Positions 45,438 through 54,622 of a stretch of DNA of 64,000 nt are shown here, piece after piece. The stretch comes from Lactiplantibacillus plantarum EGD-AQ4 (GTDB taxonomy: Bacteria > Bacillota > Bacilli > Lactobacillales > Lactobacillaceae). Below the pieces are notes generated by a model. It had not been told where the DNA came from, searched no databases, and saw only the letters and a list, made by a program, of their open reading frames with translations. Position numbers and translations under genes: made by a program. How positions within the stretch are numbered: the stretch's first letter is position 1; every line of letters begins with the position of its first letter. The stretch lies in NCBI RefSeq assembly GCF_000463075.2, contig NZ_AVAQ01000050.1:62001-126000 (forward strand), in the 5' to 3' direction.

Positions 45438-45488
45438 AACACCACGCCCAACCTACGACAACCGTCGCACTGGTCTAAGCGTGGTGTT
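45438..45488. terminator. Bidirectional terminator between the protease and PTS genes
   Basis: AACACCACGC pairs with GCGTGGTGTT around a loop with a small CGAC/GTCG stem; A- and T-tracts on both sides. Confidence 0.8.
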
Positions 45489-45507
45489 ATTTATTTTCAG
45501 CAGTTAA

Positions 45508-46830
45508 TTAAGCTTCAACCGTTTCGCCGGCAGCTTCCTTAGCAGCGAAGGTCTTTTCTTCCTTAACCTTGTCACGATCCAAGGCCTTGAAGAAGAAGTA
45601 GTAGATGGCACCGTCGAGCACGATATTGACAATTTGTAATACCGCACCAGAGATGTGCATCGTGGCTAGGTAACCAGAGATAATTGGCGGCGTGGTCCAA
45701 GGAACCATGACCCCAACTGTCTTAGCAACTAAGCCGGTCGACATCGCAATGTAGGTCGTCGTAACGTTAACTAATGGGGCCAAGATGAATGGAACGGCAA
45801 TCCGATAGTTCATAACGATTGGCAACCCGAAGACGATTGGTTCATTGATATTGAACAACGCTGGTCCAATCACCAACTTACCCAAGGTCTTAAATTCGGC
45901 ACTCTTCGAAACAAAGGCAATCATGAAGGCTAACCCCAGGGTCGCACCTGAACCACCCATGTGAACGAAGTTATCGAAGAATTGTTGCGTTACAACGTTT
46001 GGTAAAGCTTTGCCCGCCTTAAGTGCTTCCGCATTTTGTGACATCGCAGCCAACCAGATTGGTTGCATGACCCCAGAAACCACGTTGGCACCGTGAATCC
46101 CGAAGATCCATAAGATACATACGACGAATTCGGCAACTAAGGCCCCTGGTAACGTATTACTCAATAAGCCCAGTGGTTTGGCCAAGACGAAGGAAATCAC
46201 GTTCGGAATGCTGTGCATTGGTGATGCTTCGACAGCTAACCGGAGTAACCACATCAAGAATAAGATAATGAAGCCAGGGACTAAGGCTGCAAATGAGTTG
46301 CTGACAGCCGGTGGCACACTATCTGGCATCTTAATCGTCCAGTTGCGGTGAACCATGAAGACGTAAAAATCAGTGATGAATAACCCAATCAACAGTGCGG
46401 TAAACAGACCTGCAGAGTCCAGTTGAGTCAATGGTACCCACAGCGCCCCTGCCTTATCCGTGTTTAGCGGAATCGTTAAGAACCAAGCGCCTAACGAAAC
46501 GATCGACGCGGAGATTGGGTCGACCTTATAACTCTTTGCCAAGTTATAAGAAATCCCAATGACCGCAATCAGTCCCATAATATGGAACGACGCGTTGGTT
46601 GGATATTGAACGACTGTTGCCCAGTTTGAACCAAAGGTATTCGCCATAAAGGTTTGATAGCCTTTGATTGGGAACTGCGCGATAATCATGAAGACCGACC
46701 CGATGATAATCATTGGCACCGCGAGTGTCATCCCATCACGTAACGCAATCAAGTGACGAGAACCCGCGATTTTACCAAAGAATGGGACAAGTCGGTCATT
46801 AACAAAGCTCGACTTATTGTTTTCGCTCAT
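45508..46830 (-). CDS. PTS cellobiose-type EIIC permease
   Basis: 440 residues with about ten membrane segments. Signature regions of the lactose/cellobiose EIIC family: ALRDGMTLAVPMIIIGSVFMI at about 29-49, FGIHGANVVSGVMQPIWL at about 244-261 and ALFNINEPIVFGLPIVMN at about 333-350, where the INEP motif holds the sugar-binding glutamate. It imports and phosphorylates a beta-glucoside type sugar using EIIA and EIIB made elsewhere; neither is adjacent. A GGGGGT site precedes the ATG. The RpiR gene upstream is the likely regulator. Confidence 0.92.
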   Translation of the reverse strand: MSENNKSSFVNDRLVPFFGKIAGSRHLIALRDGMTLAVPMIIIGSVFMIIAQFPIKGYQTFMANTFGSNWATVVQYPTNASFHIMGLIAVIGISYNLAKSYKVDPISASIVSLGAWFLTIPLNTDKAGALWVPLTQLDSAGLFTALLIGLFITDFYVFMVHRNWTIKMPDSVPPAVSNSFAALVPGFIILFLMWLLRLAVEASPMHSIPNVISFVLAKPLGLLSNTLPGALVAEFVVCILWIFGIHGANVVSGVMQPIWLAAMSQNAEALKAGKALPNVVTQQFFDNFVHMGGSGATLGLAFMIAFVSKSAEFKTLGKLVIGPALFNINEPIVFGLPIVMNYRIAVPFILAPLVNVTTTYIAMSTGLVAKTVGVMVPWTTPPIISGYLATMHISGAVLQIVNIVLDGAIYYFFFKALDRDKVKEEKTFAAKEAAGETVEA

Positions 46831-46910
46831 GTCGTGACCCCCTAGAATAATTTAATAACCTAACGTATTCAACGGACAGCTGATTTTAAAAGACAGAATA
46901 ATTGATATAC

Positions 46911-46939
46911 CAAACGGTCAATGGCCAGTTAACCGTTTA
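46911..46939. promoter_or_regulatory. Long inverted repeat in the PTS promoter region
   Basis: AAACGGTCAA and its near-complement TTAACCGTTT flank a 7-base centre containing GGCC. One arm overlaps a possible -35 (TTGACC on the minus strand). About 80 bases before the EIIC start. Confidence 0.55.
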
Positions 46940-47061
46940 CAAAATTTAAAATCAACTCTCACTAAGTCGTCCTGTCATCTGACATTTGTACCCATGAATA
47001 CGCTTCCTACAATTTTCATTATACCTGTCATCGCGCGAATGTATACCCTTACACTTTAAAT

Positions 47062-47113
47062 TGGAAGTTCGTTCCAGATATCGGAACTTGTTCTATTTAT
47101 GGAACATGTTCCA
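47062..47113. promoter_or_regulatory. Cluster of GGAA/TTCC inverted repeats, probable RpiR operator
   Basis: GTTCC-N7-GGAAC at 47071-47087 and the perfect palindrome TGGAACATGTTCCA at 47100-47113, with GGAAG...TTCC also at 47063-47075. They lie between the RpiR gene and the PTS gene. Confidence 0.5.
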
Positions 47114-47129
47114 CAAATTGGTCGCTGAC

Positions 47130-47861
47130 TTAAGCCAATGGTTGCACGATCATGGCTAATTGCTCTAAATAATAGATGACTGGCAACTGTGATAAGGTGC
47201 TCCCACCGCTGACAGCTTGCACTTCTGGCGTGTCGTAATTCAACACCACGTCTGCGATTCCCGCCAACGTCGAGTGACTGCTAGCGGTGATTGCGACCAC
47301 CTTGGCGCCATTTTGTTGGTAATAGACGCCCTGTTCATTAATGTCCTCGGACTCCCCAGAGACGGAGAGTACCAAAAAGACGGTGTCCGATAAGTCTTGC
47401 GGTTGCACCGGATGTGGTTGCCCAGTGTCCGTCAGCATCAGACTATACAGGCCAAAGTTGGCAAACAAGTGACTGCCATAGGTCGCTAAACCCGCACTGG
47501 TCCCGGCTCCGGTCAAAATCACCATCCGCGCCTGCTGCAAGAGCTCCGCCACCTGATGGAGTTTGGCCGTCACATCAGGCAGACTCATGTGGTCAAAAAA
47601 GGTCCGCATCGGTATCACGGTCTGCGCCAACGGTTGGGTGGCATCTTGTCGTAATTGTTCCTTGAGCGTGAATTTAAATTCCGCGTACCCGTCGTATCCC
47701 ATGTGTTTGAGGAAGCGCAAAATCGTGGTCGCCGAAACGTGGCTGTGGTCTGCGAGTTGGCGAATCGTCATGGTGCTGACTTCAACGGGATGGCCCACAA
47801 TATATTTATAAATTTCTATCTCCAACCGGTTGAGCTGTTGGACTTGGTCGTACGAAAACAT
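47130..47861 (-). CDS. RpiR/MurR family transcriptional regulator
   Basis: 243 residues. The N-terminal HTH_6 domain (about 1-75) reads LNRLEIEIYKYIVGHPVEVSTMTIRQLADHSHVSATTILRFLKHMGYDGYAEFKF, the family pattern. A SIS sugar-phosphate binding domain spans about 95-240 (MVILTGAGTSAGLATYGSHLFANFG, then VFLVLSVSGESEDI). It probably senses a phosphosugar and controls the downstream PTS permease, which is in the same direction 299 bases away. Confidence 0.9.
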   Translation of the reverse strand: MFSYDQVQQLNRLEIEIYKYIVGHPVEVSTMTIRQLADHSHVSATTILRFLKHMGYDGYAEFKFTLKEQLRQDATQPLAQTVIPMRTFFDHMSLPDVTAKLHQVAELLQQARMVILTGAGTSAGLATYGSHLFANFGLYSLMLTDTGQPHPVQPQDLSDTVFLVLSVSGESEDINEQGVYYQQNGAKVVAITASSHSTLAGIADVVLNYDTPEVQAVSGGSTLSQLPVIYYLEQLAMIVQPLA

Positions 47862-47938
47862 GGTTTCACCCCATTAAAATTGATTGGTCTATCTGATAAA
47901 TTGATGTCATCACTTAGATTAGTAGGAACAAATTCCAC

Positions 47939-48235
47939 TTATTTATCGCCCCACCGGCCGTCGATCTGTGGTTTGATTTCAATATCGCTCATTTCTAAGG
48001 CACAAGTAGCCACCGCCGCCGTTAGTTTGGCTGTGAATTCAGCGGTTTTATAGGGGGAATCAACAGACCACGTTTTAAAATTCGGCGTGCGATTGATTCG
48101 ACCAAGTGCGGCGATTGCTGGTACTTCCTTTGGGTCGACTGCCGGAGCCGACTTCTTCACGTTGACGTTGTAGCCATAGTGCCCACTATGATAGAGTGCT
48201 TGCATGGCGTCACCAAAAAGTCCCATCTTACTCAC
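47939..48235 (-). CDS. Small hypothetical protein
   Basis: Up to 98 residues, starting at GTG 48235 or ATG 48226 (MGLFGDAMQALYHSGHYGYNVNVKK). Soluble, ends in EIKPQIDGRWGDK. A GGAAAG site lies upstream of the GTG. Not recognised. It may share transcription with the RpiR gene, 77 bases downstream. Confidence 0.55.
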   Translation of the reverse strand: MSKMGLFGDAMQALYHSGHYGYNVNVKKSAPAVDPKEVPAIAALGRINRTPNFKTWSVDSPYKTAEFTAKLTAAVATCALEMSDIEIKPQIDGRWGDK

Positions 48236-48443
48236 TTACTTTCCGTTTTATTAGTCCAATTTTAGCATAAGTTCTAAGGCGCTTTCATTGCGTATGCTAA
48301 TAATCCATGAAAATAAGTCAAAATATCGGAAATCCATCATAAATATCCGCTATAATTGAAAATAAATTATGCTGGGCTAGTTGGGATTTTCCAATCATCG
48401 CCACCCCACTAGTCGTGATTGAATCCTCTGGAGGCGTATATCA

Positions 48444-49148
48444 TTGAAAAATACGATTTTAATTGTTGAAGATGAGGACAGCCTATCAGGTTACCTCACT
48501 AAGGAACTTCAATTCGAAGATTTTAACGTCTTGGTCGCCGCTGACGGTTTGGCCGCTATGGACACCTATCAAGCTCACCAAAACGAACTCTTACTCATCT
48601 TATTAGATTGGATGCTGCCCAAGTTGGACGGCATGGAAGTCCTAAGACGCATTCGCAAACACGACCAAGTCCCCGTCATCATTATGACCGCGCGTGATTA
48701 TGTTGGCGATAAGGTCGCCGGCTTAGATAACGGTGCCGACGACTACATTACGAAGCCGTTTGAAATCGAAGAATTATTAGCACGGATCCGGGTCATTCAG
48801 CGGCGGGCTGAGAATCAAGTCGAACCCAACCAGGTCTATCAACTTGACGATGTCCAACTAGATACCAAGGCTCACCGCGTCACGAATGCCGGGGAAGAAG
48901 TCACTCTGACGCATCGTGAATACGACTTACTGCAATTCTTCCTCGCACATCCGGACGAAGTCTTCACCCGCGATGAGTTGCTCGATCAAGTCTGGGGCGC
49001 GGATTTTCTTGGCCAACAGAATGTCGTGGACGTTTACGTCGGTTATTTGCGCAATAAAATCACCACGCCCGACGCGGCACCACTGATTCAAACGGTGCGC
49101 GGCGTCGGCTATAAGCTAAGGGAGTCGATCGCCAATGCCCAAAACTAA
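48444..49148 (+). CDS. OmpR/PhoB-family response regulator
   Basis: 234 residues. The receiver domain (about 1-120) has D10-E11, the phosphorylation site D55 in LLLDWMLP, the T in IIMTAR and K104 in ITKPFE. A winged-helix DNA-binding domain follows (about 135-230: LTHREYDLLQFFLAHPDEVFTRDELLDQVWG...VDVYVGYLRNKI). TTG start behind GGAGG. Overlaps the sensor kinase gene by 14 bases, so the pair works as one two-component system. Confidence 0.93.
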   Translation: MKNTILIVEDEDSLSGYLTKELQFEDFNVLVAADGLAAMDTYQAHQNELLLILLDWMLPKLDGMEVLRRIRKHDQVPVIIMTARDYVGDKVAGLDNGADDYITKPFEIEELLARIRVIQRRAENQVEPNQVYQLDDVQLDTKAHRVTNAGEEVTLTHREYDLLQFFLAHPDEVFTRDELLDQVWGADFLGQQNVVDVYVGYLRNKITTPDAAPLIQTVRGVGYKLRESIANAQN

Positions 49149-50517
49149 GGACACGCCAACGTATGAACAACTGATCAATCAAGCGATTCGCCGATTGATG
49201 TTGACCATCACACTACTCGTCAGCCTGATTATTTTAATTATGGTCGGCATCCAACAGACGGTTAATACGACCCGTGAAGCTCGCGATTTGATGACCAGCC
49301 TCAATCAGGCCAACATCAAGGACGTGCCGAGCTTTGTTCAGTGGAACAACACGACGACGCGTAATACCAAACAGCCCGCATTCATCCGCGTGACAACGAA
49401 AAAAGCCACCTGGACAACGGCAACCAAGACCAAGCGGACGATTATTACGACCCCGTCCTCCAAAGCGTTCTTTGCCAAACACCAGACGAAATTGGTCGGG
49501 CCACTGGTCTATGTTCAGGACTTCGGTTTCTTCTTATCTTATCAACAAAAAGACGGTCATAACACGTATCAGCTGTGGGTCAGTTTGCGGCGACTCTTCA
49601 ATAGTCTCTTCATCCTGATTCTACTCATCATTGCCGTGACAGTTGCGACACTCGCAGTTGGTACCTGGTGGGCACATCGGCTTGCCGGCCGCCTGAGTGA
49701 ACCGACCATCAAGCTCCTGCACGAGACACGCTACACGTCCAATAATCCTGACAGTGACCAGTCGACCTTGGATGTACCAGCCAGTCCCCGAGAAATCAAT
49801 GATTTGGGGCGTGCGTTCAATGAACTACTCGTGACACAAAACCAGCGACTGCAACACGAGCGCCAATTTATCTCCGACGCTTCTCACGAACTGCGGACAC
49901 CGATTGCGGCAATTCGTGGCAATCTCAGTCTGATTCGTCGGCGTGGTGACGCCCATCCGGAAGTCATTCCTGAATCGTTGCAATTTATCGATGAGGAGTC
50001 GTTGCGGATGCAACATTTGATTGAGAATTTACTCCACTTATCACGTGCCGATCGCGCCAAGCTCACCCTGACCGACCAAGACTTATCGACACTACTACTG
50101 AGTCTGGCCGAACACTACCAGCCGTCTATCGACCAGCCGCTCGACCTTGAAATCGATACCGGGATTCACATTCAGGGTAATGCCGAGATGCTACAACAAA
50201 TCGTGGTGGCACTCTTGGATAACGCCCACAAGTATTCTCCGCATGACCAGCCAATCACGCTGCGGTTGCACCAAACGGACACTGCGGTTGAATTGGCGGT
50301 CACCGACCACGGCGAAGGTATTCCGGACGACCAAAAACAGGCCGTTTTCCAACGTTTCTATCGGGTCGACCAATCCCATTCGCAGGCCGTCGAAGGCAGT
50401 GGACTAGGCCTAGCCATCGTCCAACAATTAGTTGCACTGAACCAAGCAACGATCAAAATCAGCGATAATCACCCAACTGGCAGTATTTTTACCATCAGTT
50501 GGCCCGTCGTTAAATAA
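49135..50517 (+). CDS. Sensor histidine kinase
   Basis: 460 residues. Two membrane segments (about 20-40 and 155-178) enclose an extracellular sensor of about 115 residues. A HAMP-like linker, the H-box FISDASHELRTPIAAIRGN with H251, an N-box DNAHKYSP at about 362 and the G-boxes DHGEGIP and GSGLGLAIV complete the kinase. Phosphorylates the overlapping response regulator. The signal is unknown; a cell-envelope cue would fit the neighbouring secreted proteins. Confidence 0.93.
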   Translation: MPKTKDTPTYEQLINQAIRRLMLTITLLVSLIILIMVGIQQTVNTTREARDLMTSLNQANIKDVPSFVQWNNTTTRNTKQPAFIRVTTKKATWTTATKTKRTIITTPSSKAFFAKHQTKLVGPLVYVQDFGFFLSYQQKDGHNTYQLWVSLRRLFNSLFILILLIIAVTVATLAVGTWWAHRLAGRLSEPTIKLLHETRYTSNNPDSDQSTLDVPASPREINDLGRAFNELLVTQNQRLQHERQFISDASHELRTPIAAIRGNLSLIRRRGDAHPEVIPESLQFIDEESLRMQHLIENLLHLSRADRAKLTLTDQDLSTLLLSLAEHYQPSIDQPLDLEIDTGIHIQGNAEMLQQIVVALLDNAHKYSPHDQPITLRLHQTDTAVELAVTDHGEGIPDDQKQAVFQRFYRVDQSHSQAVEGSGLGLAIVQQLVALNQATIKISDNHPTGSIFTISWPVVK

Positions 50518-50525
50518 GTATTCTC

Positions 50526-50567
50526 AACTAGTTTTCCGGTTATTTTAGCCTGAAAACTAGTTTTTTT
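50526..50567 (+). terminator. Terminator of the two-component operon
   Basis: AACTAGTTTTC pairs with GAAAACTAGTT around a 13-base loop, then T7. Confidence 0.85.
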
Positions 50568-50601
50568 ATATCAAAAGACCGACACGACGCGGGATCAGTC
50601 G

Positions 50602-50632
50602 AATCTAAGCGCTAATCTAAGAATTTCTTAGA
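50602..50632 (+). promoter_or_regulatory. Candidate response-regulator binding site
   Basis: Direct repeats AATCTAAG at 50602 and 50614 (12 bases apart) run into an inverted repeat TCTAAG-AATTT-CTTAGA (50616-50632). It lies between the two-component genes and the small-gene cluster at 50.8-52.1 kb. A TATAGT box lies about 55 bases downstream. Confidence 0.45.
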
Positions 50633-50771
50633 TAAAGTTTATGGTAAGTCGATAGTTGCAGCCGCACTTTGCCGGTAAACTATAGTCATTCAATAAATAA
50701 AACAAATGATGCTTAAACATCAATTCATTAATTAAAAACGATTAAGACAACCGATTAAGGAGAAATCAAAT

Positions 50772-51023
50772 ATGTTATTAGATACCGACCCTAAAATTAA
50801 AAACATCACCGCCGTACAACTAGTCAAGGTGACTTATCCGTTGGTCATTGCTAAGACTGAAGACGGTGAATTCGTCAAAGTTAAGCTGAGCGACGAACAA
50901 TTACAGGATCCCTTATTCTGGGATACGTTAAAGAACATTCGCAAGTCGCAGCTCTGGGTCCCACTTGGCCGTCACTTTCATCAGTTACTTTCCAACGACT
51001 GGTTAATGCCAACTGCTCAGTAA
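50772..51023 (+). CDS. Small hypothetical protein
   Basis: 83 residues, soluble, charged: MLLDTDPKIKNITAVQLVKVTYPLVIAKTEDGEFVKVKLSDEQL. AAGGAG lies before the ATG. First gene of a probable three-gene unit behind the candidate response-regulator site. Not recognised. Confidence 0.65.
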   Translation: MLLDTDPKIKNITAVQLVKVTYPLVIAKTEDGEFVKVKLSDEQLQDPLFWDTLKNIRKSQLWVPLGRHFHQLLSNDWLMPTAQ

Positions 51024-51072
51024 ACTGTCCGTCTCACAACCACGATCATCACTTAAAAGGAGTTCGATCATC

Positions 51073-51384
51073 ATGAAAAACACATTCAAGAAATTAACGT
51101 TAACCTTAATGGCCGCCGGAACACTTTTTGCCACCTCAGTTTCCGCTTCCGCCGACACCACCAATACTAGTCATTCTGAAACGACTTCCACGACCCTCGT
51201 CAACAAAGTCACCCGCGACACGGACCTCGCCACTGGTGGGACAACGACGCAACCTAAGCACATCTTAACGCCCAAGCCAACGCGGCTAGTGGTCAAAGCG
51301 TCCACCCAGAACCAGGTGTTAGCCACGATCGACGCTAGCAGCCAAAGCATTACTAAGATGAAATACCTGACCAACGCCCACTAA
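51073..51384 (+). CDS. Small secreted protein
   Basis: 103 residues with a clear signal peptide (about 1-27, MKNTFKKLTLTLMAAGTLFATSVSASA) and a Thr/Ser-rich mature part of about 75 residues. AAAAGGAG precedes the ATG. It follows the 50772 gene by 49 bases, in the same direction. Not recognised; a secreted peptide or wall-associated protein. Confidence 0.65.
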   Translation: MKNTFKKLTLTLMAAGTLFATSVSASADTTNTSHSETTSTTLVNKVTRDTDLATGGTTTQPKHILTPKPTRLVVKASTQNQVLATIDASSQSITKMKYLTNAH

Positions 51385-51473
51385 CCGGCACCCGTTTCAA
51401 AAGGACCAACCATCCTTAGCAACCCGCTCAAGAAAAGTGTGCATCACAATAACTCATGTAAGGAGGCCTCGCG

Positions 51474-52115
51474 ATGAGTCAACTGACTAAGGCAATCATC
51501 CGCCAACTACAACGCCAATACGCAGAGCCCGTCTTTAAAGCCGGCAATGGTACCTGGTATACCGGGGCCGACATCTTGGAAGACTTGGCGTTGTGTGAAA
51601 CCAGCCTACAACAACAAAATGTCCACGCGGGTCAAGCCATCCTGCTGAGTCCGATGCAAGCAATGACGATTCCGAGCTTACTCCTGGCGAGTTGGCAATT
51701 GGGACTGACGGTCACCCTGACACCGCCGAGTCCCCGCCTCCCCGAACTCGCCCCGCAAGTCTACGCGGCAATGGTCTATTCACCGATCCAGACGAACCAA
51801 CTGGCGACCCAGCTTGACCCTAGCAAAATCAGCGTGCTGACCTTGATTTTAAATACCGCCCCCAACTTCGCCTACTTGGTCCACGACCACGCCCAGCCAC
51901 TCGCTCGTCACAGTCAGCCGGACTTGATTCTCCCAGCCAGTCAGCTGCAATTCACCCAGTCCCAAATACTGAAGCTGGCTGAACACGGCCAATCCCGCAA
52001 GCAAGTCGCCGATTTGTACGACTTTGAAACCGGGCTACTCCCTTGCCTGACCGACCTCATCACCGCGACTCCCATCACGATGCAGGCAACTAAAAACGCG
52101 TTTCTACCAAATTAA
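51474..52115 (+). CDS. Truncated AMP-binding (acyl-CoA synthetase-like) N-terminal domain protein
   Basis: 213 residues. The segment NGTWYTGADILEDLALCETSLQQQNVHAGQAILLSPMQAMTIPSLLLASWQLGLTVTLTPPSPRLPEL resembles the start of adenylate-forming enzymes. The protein ends before the family's phosphate-binding loop and catalytic domains, so it cannot be an active ligase in the usual sense. AAGGAGG precedes the ATG. Its last codons lie inside the terminator stem. It could be a decayed gene or a stand-alone domain; the long intact frame favours retention. Confidence 0.55.
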   Translation: MSQLTKAIIRQLQRQYAEPVFKAGNGTWYTGADILEDLALCETSLQQQNVHAGQAILLSPMQAMTIPSLLLASWQLGLTVTLTPPSPRLPELAPQVYAAMVYSPIQTNQLATQLDPSKISVLTLILNTAPNFAYLVHDHAQPLARHSQPDLILPASQLQFTQSQILKLAEHGQSRKQVADLYDFETGLLPCLTDLITATPITMQATKNAFLPN

Positions 52116-52135
52116 AGGTAGAAACGCGTTTTTAG
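52090..52135. terminator. Bidirectional terminator overlapping the end of the 51474 gene
   Basis: Perfect 19-bp arms (52090-52108 and 52117-52135) with an 8-base loop. The stop codon of the plus-strand gene is in the loop. It also serves mntH from the other side. Confidence 0.92.
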
Positions 52136-52184
52136 TCGGTCTCATTAATCTACGCAGGTGCTGACTTACTCAGCTGGCCTGGTG

Positions 52185-53579
52185 TTACTTAACGATTCCC
52201 AAAGTTTGTAAAATCAGATAAATGTTCAAAATAATTAAGATGACGGTCACGACCCACGCGGTCCACTTGACCCACGCACGGTTGGTGAAATTCCCCATCA
52301 ACTTGCGATTACTGGTAAACATCACCAGCGGAATCATCGCGAATGGTAAGGCGATACTCAGGAACACTTGTGACATCGTCAGCAAATCTTCAATCTTCGC
52401 TTCATTACCATGGTAGTAAATCGCGAAGGCCAGCACTGGTGTCACGGAAATCAACCGGGTCAATAACCGTTGGGCCCAGAGTGGCATCTTCAAACGGATG
52501 AACCCTTCCATGATGATTTGCCCAGATAACGTCCCGGTAATCGTGGAACTTTGCCCAGATGACAGCAACGCGATGGCAAACAACATGCTGAGGAGTGGAC
52601 TGGCAATCGAGCCAACGACCTTACTATCGCCCAGTGCGTTGTACAAATCAACGAACCGGCCAAGGTCACCATTCGTACCGAAGAACAGTGCCGCACCCAA
52701 AATCAGAAGTAAACTGTTCACAACGAACGCAACTGATAATTGGATATTCGAATCAATCGTCGTAAACTTAACGGCTTTCGCCACTTCTTTTTCATCACTA
52801 CGGTCAACTTGCCGCGTTTGTGAAATCGATGAGCCCAAGTATAAGTTATGCGGCATCACCGTTGCCCCAACGATCCCCAATGCTAAGAAGAGCATTGAAC
52901 GGTCGCTGACGATTCGGCTGGTTGGGACGTAGCCCTTGAACATTTCTGGAATGTTCGGCTGTGAAATAATCACTTCGTACAAGAAGACGAACAGAATCAC
53001 CGCAACCAAGGTCGCCACGATGGCTTCGATCTTCCGGAACCCTAACTTCATTAATAGCAGTAAAATCAAGACGTCGGCGGTCGTAATCAGAATACCGACA
53101 ATCAGTGGAAATCCGAATAATAGCTTTAAGGCAATCCCAGAACCAATGATTTCAGCAACATCGGTCGCCATAATCGCGAGTTCTGTGACAATCCACAGAA
53201 AGATTCCCATTCCTTTTGACGTTCGTTCCCGTGTCAGTTGCGCTAAATCTTTACCGGTCACGATCCCCAACCGGGCCGCCATGGCTTGTAGCAACATGGC
53301 AATCAGACTTGATAACAGAATGACTGAAAGTAACGCGTATTTATATTGTGACCCACCGGCAATTGACGTGATCCAATTCCCAGGGTCCATGTAACCAACT
53401 GCAACTAGTGCGCCCGGTCCAGTGTAGGCAATTAAGGTTCGCCAGAAATTGGCATCCTTAGGGACCCGGACACTCCCATTGACTTCGTCCAAGCTCTTAC
53501 TATCGGCACCCGTTGAATGAATCGCCTTTTCTTCGGCGGTCTTCATCTTGGCGTGATCCTTCGTTTTTGCTGATTTCAT
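52185..53579 (-). CDS. mntH: Nramp-family manganese/divalent metal transporter MntH
   Basis: 464 residues with about eleven membrane segments. The first-helix metal motif DPGNW is present ([26 protein letters not shown]), and [16 protein letters not shown] carries the MPH motif of helix 6. It imports Mn2+ (with some iron or other metals) using the proton gradient. Lactiplantibacilli accumulate Mn as an oxidant defence, and typically have several copies. A TTGACT-16-TATACT promoter lies upstream. Confidence 0.93.
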   Translation of the reverse strand: MKSAKTKDHAKMKTAEEKAIHSTGADSKSLDEVNGSVRVPKDANFWRTLIAYTGPGALVAVGYMDPGNWITSIAGGSQYKYALLSVILLSSLIAMLLQAMAARLGIVTGKDLAQLTRERTSKGMGIFLWIVTELAIMATDVAEIIGSGIALKLLFGFPLIVGILITTADVLILLLLMKLGFRKIEAIVATLVAVILFVFLYEVIISQPNIPEMFKGYVPTSRIVSDRSMLFLALGIVGATVMPHNLYLGSSISQTRQVDRSDEKEVAKAVKFTTIDSNIQLSVAFVVNSLLLILGAALFFGTNGDLGRFVDLYNALGDSKVVGSIASPLLSMLFAIALLSSGQSSTITGTLSGQIIMEGFIRLKMPLWAQRLLTRLISVTPVLAFAIYYHGNEAKIEDLLTMSQVFLSIALPFAMIPLVMFTSNRKLMGNFTNRAWVKWTAWVVTVILIILNIYLILQTLGIVK

Positions 53580-53683
53580 TATGAAACCCTCTCTTCTATT
53601 GGTTTAGAATTCAGGTTGTGGACTACTATGTGATCCTCAACAGTGCGGCCCTTAATTGAGCACTCACTTTAATTCCACTTGGT

Positions 53684-53711
53684 AGTATAGCACCATTAAC
53701 CTATTAGTCAA
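53684..53711 (-). promoter_or_regulatory. mntH promoter
   Basis: On the minus strand TTGACT (53706-53711), 16-base spacer, TATACT (53684-53689). The spacer contains AATAGGTTAA, forming an imperfect palindrome with the -35; this could be a MntR-type metal regulator site, weakly supported. Confidence 0.6.
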
Positions 53712-53748
53712 CTATTATTAATTATTAATTTGGCATCCCTAAAGTTTG

Positions 53749-54438
53749 CTACGACGCGGTGTTATCACTTTGTAAGGGGATACGCCGTGGGCTCAAACCG
53801 TTAACTAAGAAATCACTGAGATAATGCACCACCTGTTGGTCACTCAAAGTGGCGGCTTGCGGATACAGGACTTGCTCGACCAAGTACCCGCCAATCGTTG
53901 AAAAGACCAATTGTAAAATCATGTGATTCGGCCATTCAACGAGCTCACCAGTTGCTTTCAGCCGCTCCATGGCTTCAGTGGCCTGTGTTAAAATTGCTGG
54001 TGAAACCATTCCTAACACGGCAGCACGGTCCTCCGCGTTATTGAAGAACTGCGACAGAATCACCGCCAAGGACGCCCGGTTACGCGTCACAAACTTGACT
54101 CGGTCGCGAACTAGCGCCACAATAAAGGCTTCCAGCGTCTGATTGGGACTGTCCAAAACTGCTTGGTCTAACGTATTCAACATCGTGGGTAAAATATTCT
54201 TCACGATTGGCTGCATAATTGCATCTAAAATACCGTTTTTATTAACAAAATTATGAAAAATCGTCCCTTCCGCAACGCCCGCCCGTTCGGCAATCTCGCG
54301 GGTTCCGACTTCTTCATAGCCTTTTTCTGCAAATAAATCGAGGGCCGCGGCTAGAATCTGACGCTGGGTCCGGGTAATCCGACCATCCTTGCCCAAAGAG
54401 GCCGCATAGTAGGCTTGAATGGTTTCAATTTCACTCAT
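53749..54438 (-). CDS. TetR family transcriptional regulator
   Basis: About 229 residues. The helix-turn-helix (about 18-65) reads RITRTQRQILAAALDLFAEKGYEEVGTREIAERAGVAEGTIFHNFVNKNGILDAI, a clear TetR pattern. The C-terminal domain is a typical helical ligand domain. ATG 54438 is about 9 bases from AGGAG; the ATG at 54444 is too close. It lies about 170 bases upstream of mntH in the same direction. A link to mntH is possible but unproven. Confidence 0.88.
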   Translation of the reverse strand: MSEIETIQAYYAASLGKDGRITRTQRQILAAALDLFAEKGYEEVGTREIAERAGVAEGTIFHNFVNKNGILDAIMQPIVKNILPTMLNTLDQAVLDSPNQTLEAFIVALVRDRVKFVTRNRASLAVILSQFFNNAEDRAAVLGMVSPAILTQATEAMERLKATGELVEWPNHMILQLVFSTIGGYLVEQVLYPQAATLSDQQVVHYLSDFLVNGLSPRRIPLQSDNTAS

Positions 54439-54622
54439 GGTCATAAGCTCCTTTTTTGCAGTGACTGCTCATTTTTGGCACTTATATCATAACTGATTCG
54501 GCAACCCGAAACAACCTTCAAGTTAAAAGTTACATGATACCGTCCCATAATCTTGTTAATTGCTTTTATTAACGAATCTATTTATAATCGTAGTAATCAA
54601 TTAAGTTACAGGAAGTGATTTC

